This document shows, piece by piece, positions 1 through 6,338 of a DNA stretch of 14,082 bases. Made by a program: the position numbers and the translations under genes. The notes below the pieces were generated by a model. That model worked only from the letters and a program-made list of their open reading frames with translations. It did no database searches and was not told the origin of the DNA. Where the stretch lies: positions 1-14,082 of the forward strand of contig JBBDRQ010000001.1 in NCBI GenBank assembly GCA_040905365.1, given 5' to 3'. The first letter of the stretch is position 1. Each line of letters opens with the position of its first letter. Origin of the DNA: JAHWKV01 sp040905365. GTDB lineage: Bacteria; Actinomycetota; CADDZG01; JAHWKV01.

Positions 1-492
1 GTCTCCGTACAGCACCTTGTCGGTGGGTATGACGTGAGCCGAGGTTGCCCCGGTGTAGATGTAGACGTAGTCCTCGGTCACCCGCACCCTCTCGATGCTG
101 TCGAAGCTGTGGCTGATCGACCCGGCGGCGTTCTCCTCGCGTAGTGCATCTTCGGTAAGCGTGAGCTTGTGCCAGCCGAGCTTGGTGGGCTCTTTGCCTT
201 CCGTGTACAGGCGGGCGGCCTTCTTGCGTACCCCCAGCAGAGTCAGGGGCCACGACAGCGCGGCGGCCACTGCTGCAAAGAGGGCGGCCGGGAGCATGGT
301 CACGGGCGTCCAATCCCCGCCGATCGCGGCCAGAGCGCTGAAGACGGCAAACCCCGCCAACGCCGCGACCAGCGCATTTCTGTTTCGCTTGGTGCGGCCG
401 GAATGGGAGTGCTTGAGGTGGAAGATCCGAAACTGGATCCAGTCCTCCATGGAGTTTTCGTATTCGATGGCCTCGTCGGCCAATCGGCTCAC
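1..492 (-). CDS. YcxB-like two-helix membrane protein (partial, C-terminus beyond the left edge)
   Basis: The reverse strand is open from GTG 492 to the window edge, giving 164 residues. The protein starts VSRLADEAIEYENSMEDW, has two hydrophobic segments at about residues 39-58 and 62-86, a basic KK-rich turn, then a soluble part with W-x-K-L-T-L-T-E-D-x-L and a later segment ending DYVYIYTG. A pair of helices followed by a short beta-rich domain of this kind is the layout of YcxB-like proteins, a family of unknown function. A GGAGG stretch (reverse of 504-508) lies 11 nt before the GTG, which supports the start. It is divergent from the dsbB-like gene with about 90 bp between them. The open frame and membrane layout are seen; the family name is recognition from pattern. 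The overlapping plus-strand frame is a shadow. Confidence 0.75.
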   Translation of the reverse strand, partial: MSRLADEAIEYENSMEDWIQFRIFHLKHSHSGRTKRNRNALVAALAGFAVFSALAAIGGDWTPVTMLPAALFAAVAAALSWPLTLLGVRKKAARLYTEGKEPTKLGWHKLTLTEDALREENAAGSISHSFDSIERVRVTEDYVYIYTGATSAHVIPTDKVLYGD

Positions 493-584
493 CCCCTGCT
501 GCGCCTCCTCCCGAGGATACGGTAAACAGCAACGCCTTCCCGGTTGCGCACGCGAGCACCGCATGGGAGTGTTGGCCGATCAAC

Positions 585-1136
585 GTGGCCGCCATGTCTT
601 CCTTCTTCGCCCTGCTGGCGCTGGCTGCATGCGCCGTCGCCGCCGTCCTGCTGGTCTCGCGCGCCGTAAGCTTGGCGCCGGCCGGGCGCTGGTGGTGGGA
701 GCGTGTCGGGAGGTCGGTCGGTCCCCAAGCGCTGCCACTGGCGTGGCTGGTGGCGGCCGTATCCACCGCCGGCAGCCTCTATTACTCCGAGGCCGCCGGT
801 TTGGTGCCTTGCGAGCTGTGCTGGTACCAGCGCATAGCCATGTACCCGCTGGTCGTAGTGCTCGGCATCGCTGCTTTGCGGCGGGACTTCTCCATACGCT
901 TCTACGTCCTTCCACTCTCGCTCATCGGTTTGTCGATCTCCTCCTATCACTACTGGCTGCAGCTCAACCCGGGGCAGGGAGCGGATTTTTGCACGGCCGG
1001 GGTGCCGTGTTCTGCGATGCTGGTAAGCGAATTCGGCTTTATCTCTATTCCCTTCATGGCGGGGTGCGGTTTCGCGGCGATAACCGCCTTGCTGTTGACC
1101 ACCGGCGTGACGGCTTCATCGAAAGGACAGATGTGA
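585..1136 (+). CDS. DsbB/BdbC-type disulfide bond formation membrane protein
   Basis: This is an integral membrane oxidoreductase that re-oxidises a periplasmic/extracytoplasmic thiol oxidase and passes electrons to quinone. The protein (183 aa) shows the DsbB signature CELCWYQR, with redox Cys76 and Cys79 in the first outer loop, and a second pair, CTAGVPC (Cys136, Cys142), in the next outer loop. Hydrophobic segments lie at about 5-25, 50-68, 82-98, 104-122 and 153-173. This is one more N-terminal helix than the four of E. coli DsbB. The start is uncertain: GTG 585 has GGGAG 15 nt upstream, while ATG 594 (three codons later) has no clear site. The stop overlaps the GTG of the following thioredoxin-fold gene by 4 nt, so the two are translationally coupled and probably form a redox pair. 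Confidence 0.92.
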   Translation: MAAMSSFFALLALAACAVAAVLLVSRAVSLAPAGRWWWERVGRSVGPQALPLAWLVAAVSTAGSLYYSEAAGLVPCELCWYQRIAMYPLVVVLGIAALRRDFSIRFYVLPLSLIGLSISSYHYWLQLNPGQGADFCTAGVPCSAMLVSEFGFISIPFMAGCGFAAITALLLTTGVTASSKGQM

Positions 1137-1795
1137 CTTCCCGACGCGCCTCGACGAAAGGCAAGGACGCCAAGCGAGCCCAAGAGCGTAAGATCCCGTG
1201 GTTTCCGCTGGCGGTGCTGGTGATACTCGTGCTCGGCGCCGTGGCCATAGCGCTGGCCGGCGGTGATGACGAGGCCGTCGAGGACGGAGTGAATACGGCC
1301 CCGGTTGCGGTGACCGGAAACCCGTTGCCGGCCTTTGGCGGGGATCCGCAAAACGATCCCGCCGTGGGCGCCCCGGCCCCTGCGGTGGAGGGCCGAAGAA
1401 TCGACGGCAGCCCCATCACGATCGATCCGCGAGAGTCAGGTCCGATGGCGCTGGTGTTCCTGGCCCATTGGTGTCCGCACTGCCAGGCCGAGGTGACCCG
1501 GGTACAGCGGTGGCTGGAGGACAACGAGCCGCCGGACGGAGTCACTTTGCGGGCGGTCTCCACACTGGTCGAGCCCTCGCAGGCCAACTACCCGCCGGCG
1601 GCCTGGCTGCAGCGGGAGGGGTGGTCGGTGCCGACTTTGGCCGACGACGAGGCGTCGGCCGCCGCCGAGGCGTTCGGGCTGCAGGGGACGCCGTTTTGGG
1701 TGTTCATCGACGCCCAGGGAGAGGTGAGCATGCGCCACGCCGGGGAGCTGGAGATCGGGCCGCTCGAGTCGATACTCGAAAATCTTGCCGGCTGA
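1133..1795 (+). CDS. Membrane-anchored thioredoxin-fold thiol:disulfide oxidoreductase
   Basis: The 220-aa protein has a basic N-terminal tail (KGKDAKRAQERK), one membrane anchor at about residues 22-43, a low-complexity Gly/Ala/Pro linker, then a thioredoxin fold outside the membrane. The active site is W-C-P-H-C (Cys114, Cys117) and the cis-proline is in GTPFWVF (Pro187). A CPHC centre is typical of oxidising DsbA-like enzymes, although the overall layout (TlpA/ResA-like anchor) also occurs in reductases. Pairing with the overlapping DsbB-like gene favours the oxidase role: it would introduce disulfides into exported proteins and be recycled by its neighbour. GTG 1133 is chosen because AAAGGA (1122-1127) lies 5 nt upstream and because of the GTGA overlap. 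The frame stays open far upstream, but that part is non-coding read-through. Confidence 0.9.
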   Translation: MTSRRASTKGKDAKRAQERKIPWFPLAVLVILVLGAVAIALAGGDDEAVEDGVNTAPVAVTGNPLPAFGGDPQNDPAVGAPAPAVEGRRIDGSPITIDPRESGPMALVFLAHWCPHCQAEVTRVQRWLEDNEPPDGVTLRAVSTLVEPSQANYPPAAWLQREGWSVPTLADDEASAAAEAFGLQGTPFWVFIDAQGEVSMRHAGELEIGPLESILENLAG

Positions 1796-1814
1796 GGCGG
1801 CGACCGGCCGGTGG

Positions 1815-2708
1815 TTAGCCCAGCTTCCCGGCCAGGTAGTGCATCAGCGAGCCCGACAGGTTGATGGCCAGCATCGATTCGGCGGGTCCCACCATGGCCG
1901 AGTTTCCCTTTTGCTCCAGGGTGCCCAGTTTGCCGATAATGCCCACGATGCCGGGGGTCAGACCCAGGCGGTGGCTCCAGTCGGTCAGCTCGGCCAGTGA
2001 GTTGCCTTTCCAGCCCAGCTCCCGCAGCAGCACGCCCAGGGCGCTCAGCGCGCAGCCGATTGCGGCCGGGTGGTGTCCCGCCCGCGCCTGTTCGTTGGCC
2101 TTGCGGTACAGGGCATCGGCCTGCGCGTAGCGCCGGTCGTCCAGCAGCCGCATGGCGGGGGCTACCGTGGTTTCCAGCATCTCGTCGGAGTCGGTGAGCA
2201 CAAAACGGGTGCCCTCCAGCCGCAGGGCAACCCTTAGCTCGCGGGCCTTGTCGTTGAGTGACTGCGAAAAGTGCGGCTGCGGACCGCCCAGGTCCAAAAG
2301 GTACTCCACCGCGGCCAGCCGCAAAGCCGGCTTCAACTGGTCGCCGTGCTCGTTTAGCCAGTGCTGCGGCACGCTGCTAGCGGTGGTGGATCCGGTGCGC
2401 ACCAGACGCTGGAACTCAAGCCACGGCTGTTCCCGCAGCGGACCCATGCCGGTGTTCCACAGAAAGCTCTTCTCCCAGCTTTTCCACGCCTCCCGCCAGC
2501 CCGCGACGGACTGGCTGCTGCCGGCCGGTCGGGCGAGGTCGATCAAATACTCGTCGGCCGCCAGGATGATCGCCTCCCAAAACGGCTGCGGTACCTCGGC
2601 CACGTCGGTAGTTGCAGGTTCGGCCGGCCCGCCCTGGGCTTGGGCGAGGGCGAGAAACTCCCTTTGAGCCCAGGTGAGCGGCGAAGTGTCGGCGGTGCGG
2701 TTGACCAT
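1815..2708 (-). CDS. Uncharacterised helical protein with an internal repeat
   Basis: I do not recognise this 297-aa protein. It has no signal peptide and no long hydrophobic helix, so it is probably cytoplasmic. It is rich in Trp, Leu and Ala and is predicted mostly helical. A segment is duplicated: LAADEYLIDLARP (residues 49-61) and LAAVEYLLDLGGP (131-143) share 9 of 13 residues, which suggests two related helical units. The C-terminal third (about 186-297) has the pattern of paired helices plus a glycine-rich LGLTPGIVGIIGKLGT stretch. It faintly recalls C-terminal domains of abortive-infection proteins, but that is weak inference. ATG 2708 has no Shine-Dalgarno; a TAAGAT hexamer 7 nt upstream suggests leaderless transcription. 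It lies 76 bp downstream of the ABC-F gene on the same strand and converges on the thioredoxin-fold gene. Confidence 0.72.
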   Translation of the reverse strand: MVNRTADTSPLTWAQREFLALAQAQGGPAEPATTDVAEVPQPFWEAIILAADEYLIDLARPAGSSQSVAGWREAWKSWEKSFLWNTGMGPLREQPWLEFQRLVRTGSTTASSVPQHWLNEHGDQLKPALRLAAVEYLLDLGGPQPHFSQSLNDKARELRVALRLEGTRFVLTDSDEMLETTVAPAMRLLDDRRYAQADALYRKANEQARAGHHPAAIGCALSALGVLLRELGWKGNSLAELTDWSHRLGLTPGIVGIIGKLGTLEQKGNSAMVGPAESMLAINLSGSLMHYLAGKLG

Positions 2709-2715
2709 TGCACCG

Positions 2716-2721
2716 ATCTTA
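2716..2721 (-). promoter_or_regulatory. Candidate -10 hexamer, leaderless start of the uncharacterised gene
   Basis: On the minus strand TAAGAT lies 7 nt before ATG 2708. This fits the TANNNT -10 spacing that puts the transcript start at the start codon. There is no good -35 and no Shine-Dalgarno at normal distance. Inference from spacing only. Confidence 0.4.
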
Positions 2722-2784
2722 ACTCCGGGCCTTGTCCCGAGCGCGTCTAAAAGCTCTAAGAAATTCGAGTAACTTCTAGTCCGG

Positions 2785-4380
2785 CTAGGCCAGAGCCACC
2801 AGGTCCAGCAGGTTGTCCGACCACAAGGTGTATTCGCCCTCGGGCATGGTCAGCACATGGGTGGGGCTGAGCTGCTGGACGAACTCCTCGTCGTGGCTGA
2901 CGATCATCAGAGTCCCTTCCCACTGCTTCAGAGCCTCCGTTATCCCCTCGCGTGAGACCGGGTCGAGGTTGTTGGTCGGCTCGTCCAGCAGCAGCAGGTT
3001 GTGACGCCGGGACGCGAGCTGTGCCAGGGCCAGCTTGGTCTTCTCGCCGCCGGAGAGGCTTCCGGCGTCCTGGAAGGCAATGTCGCCCGAGAGGGTGAAC
3101 ATGCCCAGCAGCGAGCGAATCTGCTGGTCGGTGAACCCCGAGACCGTGCGCAGGTGGTCGATGACCATGGCGTCGGGGTCCAGGCCCTCGTGCTCCTGCG
3201 CGTAGTAGCCCAGCGACACGTTCATTCCCAGCTGCACCTTTCCCGAGGTGGGCTCGATCGTGGAGCTGAGCGCCTTGAGCAAGGTGGACTTGCCGGCGCC
3301 GTTTAGCCCCATTACCAGCAGCCGCTCCGAGCGGCCCAGCTGCAAGGACAGACCGTCGAAAATGGTGGTGTCGCCGAAAGCCATCCCCAGATTGTCGGTC
3401 TTTAGCACCATCTTGCCCGGCCGGGGAGGCTCGGGGATCTTGAAGCGCACGCTGCCGTCTTGAGAGACCCGGCTTACCTGCTCGGAGCGCATGCGCTCCA
3501 CGCGGCGGTCGAGGTTCTTGGCGGTGCGGGCGCGGGCGACGGTTTGGTGGCGCATGCGGTCGGCCAGGGTCTTTAGCCGGTTGATGTCGGTCTCCTGCAG
3601 GTTGGCCAGCTTGTTGCGACGCTCGACGTCCTGGGCCCGTGCGGTGCGGTACTGGCTGTAGGTGCCCTTGTAGGTGTGCATCTGCCCCCGGTCGATGTGC
3701 AGCACGCGGGTGATGGCGGTGTCCAGCAGCTCCAGATCGTGACTAACGATCAGAATCCCGCCGGTGAAGGAGCGCAAGAAGGTCATCAGCCAGGCTTTGG
3801 CGTCGACGTCCAGGTGGTTGCTGGGCTCGTCGAGCAGCAAAACGTCGGCGTTGCCGAACAGCGCGTGGGCCAGCTCAACCCGCCGCCGCTCGCCGCCGGA
3901 GAGCGTCTGCAGGGGCCGGGACATCTGCTCGTCGGTCATACCCAGACCGGCGCAGATGCGGCGGGCTTCGCTCTCGGCGTGGTAACCGCCCGCGTTGCGG
4001 TACGACTCCTCCGCGCGGGTGAATCGGGCGATGTTGCGCTCCGACGGGTCGTCCTCCATGGCCTGCTGCAGTTTCTTGAGGCGCTGCTCGGCCTGGGTCA
4101 GGTCGCGGGCGGCCAGGACGTAGGCCAGCGGGGTGGCCGAGTCGTGGCCGTCCATGAGCTTGGCCTGCCTGAGGAAGCTGAACGAGCCTTTGAAGTTGAT
4201 CTGCCCGTCGAAGGCGACCTCGTCGGCGGGCTCGCCGGACAGCACCGACATCATGGTCGACTTGCCGGCGCCGTTGCGCCCCACCAGGCCCACTTTGTCC
4301 CCGGGCGCCACCATGAAAGATGCACCTTCGAGGATGGTGCGCGCACCGATTTGTACGTTCAGGTCTTTAACTTGAAGCAA
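2785..4380 (-). CDS. ABC-F family ATPase (ribosome-associated type)
   Basis: Two ABC ATPase domains lie in one soluble 531-aa chain with no membrane segment, the ABC-F layout. Domain 1: Walker A GRNGAGKST (34-42), signature LSGGERRR (160-167), Walker B DEPSNHLD with Glu185. Domain 2: Walker A GLNGAGKST (358-366), signature LSGGEKTK (442-449), DEPTNNLD with Glu467. An Arg/Lys-rich helical linker (about 240-325) is the part that reaches into the ribosomal E/P site in known members. ABC-F proteins either tune translation (EttA-like) or protect ribosomes from antibiotics; the sequence does not decide which. TTG 4380 is chosen because AAGGA (reverse of 4389-4393) is 8 nt upstream and the protein then begins MLQVKDLNVQIGARTIL, the normal family start. 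A longer frame to 4461 adds 27 residues without homology character. Confidence 0.93.
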   Translation of the reverse strand: MLQVKDLNVQIGARTILEGASFMVAPGDKVGLVGRNGAGKSTMMSVLSGEPADEVAFDGQINFKGSFSFLRQAKLMDGHDSATPLAYVLAARDLTQAEQRLKKLQQAMEDDPSERNIARFTRAEESYRNAGGYHAESEARRICAGLGMTDEQMSRPLQTLSGGERRRVELAHALFGNADVLLLDEPSNHLDVDAKAWLMTFLRSFTGGILIVSHDLELLDTAITRVLHIDRGQMHTYKGTYSQYRTARAQDVERRNKLANLQETDINRLKTLADRMRHQTVARARTAKNLDRRVERMRSEQVSRVSQDGSVRFKIPEPPRPGKMVLKTDNLGMAFGDTTIFDGLSLQLGRSERLLVMGLNGAGKSTLLKALSSTIEPTSGKVQLGMNVSLGYYAQEHEGLDPDAMVIDHLRTVSGFTDQQIRSLLGMFTLSGDIAFQDAGSLSGGEKTKLALAQLASRRHNLLLLDEPTNNLDPVSREGITEALKQWEGTLMIVSHDEEFVQQLSPTHVLTMPEGEYTLWSDNLLDLVALA

Positions 4381-4388
4381 TCTAAGAA

Positions 4389-4393
4389 TCCTT
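4389..4393 (-). promoter_or_regulatory. Ribosome binding site fixing the TTG start of the ABC-F gene
   Basis: AAGGA on the minus strand, 8 nt before TTG 4380. It decides between this start and the upstream in-frame codons around 4461 and 4440. Confidence 0.65.
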
Positions 4394-4529
4394 GCGGGTC
4401 GCGCGCGAAGACCGGGCTCCACGCAGTGCGGTACCTCCATACTCGCATACGTCAGCGGCAAGGTTGTAGCGGGCGACGGCTCGTGCCGGTTGCCTGCGGT
4501 GCGGTGGGGCCCGCAGCGATGCGGCGGCG

Positions 4530-4535
4530 ATTATA
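4530..4535 (-). promoter_or_regulatory. Candidate -10 (TATAAT) for the ABC-F gene
   Basis: A perfect TATAAT is present on the minus strand in the 176-bp divergent region between the ABC-F gene and selD. No clear -35 is visible. If used, the ABC-F transcript would have a leader of about 140 nt containing a possible hairpin with CTGCGG/CCGCAG arms. Long leaders occur in some ABC-F genes with attenuation, but nothing here proves that. Confidence 0.35.
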
Positions 4536-4544
4536 AATGGCGGT

Positions 4545-4556
4545 TATAACTGAGAT
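4545..4556 (+). promoter_or_regulatory. Candidate -10 element of a leaderless selD transcript
   Basis: TATAAC (4545-4550) is followed by 6 nt (TGAGAT) and then ATG 4557, the spacing expected when transcription starts on the A of the start codon. There is no Shine-Dalgarno. A second TTATAA lies 13 nt upstream (4531-4536). No good -35 is seen. Confidence 0.45.
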
Positions 4557-5612
4557 ATGGAATCGGTACGTCTAACCCAGTTTTCACACGGCGCCGGCTG
4601 AGCCTGCAAGCTCGGTCCCGGGGACCTGGCGCAGGTCGTGCGCCACCTGTCGGAAAGAGAGCGCAAGGTTGACCCCAACCTGCTGCTCGGCCTCGACGCG
4701 CCCGACGACGCCGGCGTGTACCGCATCAGCGACGATACGGCCCTGGTGCAAACGGTCGACTTTTTCACTCCCGTGGTCGACGACCCGTACGAGTGGGGTT
4801 CGATCGCCGCGGCCAATGCGCTGAGCGATATCTACGCGATGGGCGCCAAGCCCCTGACCGGCCTCAACCTGGTCGGCTGGCCCAAGGACCTGGACATGCG
4901 GCTGCTGGCCCGGGTGCTGGAGGGAGGCGCCGACAAGGCCGCCGAGGCCGGCTGTGCGGTGATCGGCGGGCACACGGTGGACGATCCGGAGCCCAAGTTC
5001 GGCATGGCGGTTACCGGGGTCGTGCATCCCGAGCGGGTGGTGGCGCTGTCGGGCGCCGGGCCGGGCATGTCGGTGGTTATGACCAAGCCGCTGGGCACGG
5101 GCATCATCGCCACCGCCTGCAAGGCCGGCCGGGTCGACAAGGCGTTGCTGATGCGGGCCACCTCGCTGATGGCCACCTTGAACGCCGCCGCGGGCGAGGC
5201 GATGGTTGAGGTGGGCGCGGCCGCCGCCACCGACATCACCGGTTTCGGGCTCATGGGGCACCTGCACGGCCTGCTGAAGGCCAGCGGCTGCTCGGCCAAC
5301 CTGGTGGCCGACAACATACCGATTCTCGACGGGGTGCCGGGCCTGGCCAAACAGGGCCTGGTTCCGGGCGGGACCGAGCGAAACCAAAGTTATTTCGAAC
5401 CCTTTGTAGACTTCGACTCAGACATCGATCCGATGGTGAGGATCAGTCTTTTCGATGCTCAAACCTCAGGGGGGTTGTTGATAGTGGTCGAGCGCTCCAA
5501 GCAGGACGCCCTGGTCAAGGCGCTAAGGCGCCGGGGGGCGCCGGTGGCTGCAGTGATCGGGCGTACCGGCAGGGATCCGGCGGGCACGATCAAAGTGGCG
5601 GGTCGCAAGTGA
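4557..5612 (+). CDS. selD: Selenide, water dikinase (selenophosphate synthetase), predicted selenoprotein with in-frame TGA at 4599-4601
   Basis: SelD makes selenophosphate from selenide and ATP, the selenium donor for selenocysteine-tRNA and 2-selenouridine. From ATG 4557 the protein reads MESVRLTQFSHGAG, then TGA as residue 15, then ACK. This matches E. coli SelD around catalytic Cys17 (SHGAGCGCK), with the second Cys (17) and essential Lys (18) kept. Downstream are DDAGVY (Asp50/51, metal/ATP), VDFFTPVVDDP, ANALSDIYAMG, GGHTVDDPEP, TKPLGTG, DITGFGLMGHL, PGGTERN and DAQTSGGLL, all SelD hallmarks. Length with Sec is 351 aa, normal for the family. A start at GTG 4638 would delete 27 residues and the active site, so it is wrong. 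A SECIS-like hairpin follows the TGA. The 3' end overlaps mec by 4 nt. A sequencing error at the TGA is the main alternative. No selA, selB or selC is in the window. Confidence 0.95.
4602..4636 (+). promoter_or_regulatory. Predicted bacterial SECIS hairpin in selD
   Basis: Directly after the TGA, 4603-4607 (CCTGC) pairs with 4631-4635 (GCAGG). After a 2-nt AA bulge, 4610-4612 pairs with 4628-4630 (one G-U), then there is one C/U mismatch, then GGTCC (4614-4618) pairs with GGACC (4622-4626). The apical loop is CGG (4619-4621). The loop G is 19 nt after the TGA, within the range known for bacterial SECIS elements, which need a G near the start of the loop for SelB binding. Pairing is read directly; the role is inference. 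Confidence 0.75.
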
Positions 5613-6031
5613 AGCTGACCATACCCAAAGACATTTACGACCAGATGATCCAGCACTGCAAAGACGGGTTCCCCAACGAGGCGTGCGGATTTTTGGGCGG
5701 GCCGCCCGGATCGGTCGAGCGCCACTACCCGCTACCCAACGCGGCCGCCTCCCCCGTGTACTACCGGCCCGGGGACAAAGAGATGATCGCCGCGGTCAAC
5801 GACATCGACGAGCACGACCTGGAGCTGGTGGGCATCTACCATTCCCACGTCGCCTCCGCTCCCAAGCCCTCCCCTACCGACGTCAGGGAGGCGCACTACC
5901 CGGACTCCGTCTATCTCATCGTCTCGCTGATGGACATGGAGTCGCCGGAAACCAAGGGTTACTTGATCAAAAAGGCCGATTGGCGAGACGAGGCGGGAGA
6001 CGTAATAGAAGTGGACCTGGTGATATCGTGA
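5609..6031 (+). CDS. mec: JAMM/MPN+ zinc metalloprotease, CysO-cysteine peptidase (Mec-like)
   Basis: In M. tuberculosis, Mec cleaves the isopeptide-like bond that joins newly made cysteine to the C-terminal glycine of the carrier CysO, freeing cysteine. This 140-aa protein has a complete JAMM site: Glu24 (NEACGFLGG), then HSHVASAPKPSPTD, giving His78-x-His80-x7-Ser88-x2-Asp91. The length is normal for single-domain bacterial JAMM proteins. GTG 5609 overlaps the selD stop by 4 nt (GTGA), so the two are likely coupled; no strong Shine-Dalgarno is visible. cysO and cysM follow at once, the same order as Rv1334-Rv1335-Rv1336. Because CysO here ends in Gly-Gly-Ala-Leu, this peptidase could also trim the last two residues, as QbsD does to QbsE in Pseudomonas; that is inference. 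Confidence 0.92.
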   Translation: MKLTIPKDIYDQMIQHCKDGFPNEACGFLGGPPGSVERHYPLPNAAASPVYYRPGDKEMIAAVNDIDEHDLELVGIYHSHVASAPKPSPTDVREAHYPDSVYLIVSLMDMESPETKGYLIKKADWRDEAGDVIEVDLVIS

Positions 6032-6036
6032 GCCCC

Positions 6037-6318
6037 ATGAGCGTAACAGTGAACATTCCCGCGGTCCTTCGACCTGCGGTGGGCGGCAGCAAGTCGCTGG
6101 AGGCCGACCCCGGGCAGCTGCGCGACCTGCTGGGCAACCTCGGGGAGCAGTATCCGGCTCTCAAGCAGCAGGTGTTCGGCGAGGACGGCGGTCTTCACAA
6201 GTTCGTGAACCTCTACGTCAACGACGAGGACGTGCGGTACCTGGAGGGCCTGGACACCAAGGTCGGCGACGGAGACACCGTGGCGATCCTTCCGGCCGTC
6301 GCGGGCGGCGCCCTCTAA
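6037..6318 (+). CDS. cysO: Ubiquitin-like sulfur carrier CysO (ThiS/MoaD family)
   Basis: Small beta-grasp sulfur carrier (93 aa) that is thiocarboxylated at its C-terminal Gly-Gly and gives its sulfur to CysM for cysteine synthesis. The sequence is very close to mycobacterial CysO: MSVTVNIPAVLRP at the start, LHKFVNLYVNDEDVRYL in the middle, and GDTVAILPAVAGGAL at the end. The tail differs from a plain Gly-Gly end by two extra residues, Ala-Leu, before TAA 6316-6318. Activation by a MoeZ-type adenylyl/sulfurtransferase would need those removed first. ATG 6037 is chosen by alignment with the mycobacterial start. GTG 6028, in the same frame and overlapping the mec stop by 4 nt, would add three residues and is also plausible. 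It is the third gene of the selD-mec-cysO-cysM run. Confidence 0.93.
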   Translation: MSVTVNIPAVLRPAVGGSKSLEADPGQLRDLLGNLGEQYPALKQQVFGEDGGLHKFVNLYVNDEDVRYLEGLDTKVGDGDTVAILPAVAGGAL

Positions 6319-6338
6319 TCCGAAGAACGGATTTGTCG

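Noticed and set aside
95..1132. Long plus-strand open frame upstream of the thioredoxin-fold gene
   Set aside because: It runs antisense to the YcxB-like gene and across the DsbB-like gene in another frame, with no domain character; only the part from GTG 1133 is a real protein.
1803..1812. Palindrome ACCGGCCGGT as a two-way terminator between convergent genes
   Set aside because: Perfect but short, with no T-run on either side; expected by chance in DNA this GC-rich.
4381..4461. N-terminal extension of the ABC-F protein to the upstream in-frame codon at 4461
   Set aside because: The added 27 residues lack family character, and AAGGA at proper spacing supports TTG 4380.
4599..4601. TGA in selD as a disabling stop (pseudogene)
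   Set aside because: The stop falls exactly on the known Sec/Cys position, flanking residues are fully conserved, and a SECIS-like hairpin follows; the rest of the frame is intact.
4638..5612. SelD starting at GTG 4638
   Set aside because: It has no ribosome binding site and would remove the conserved SHGAG-U-ACK active site; the frame continues upstream through the TGA to ATG 4557.
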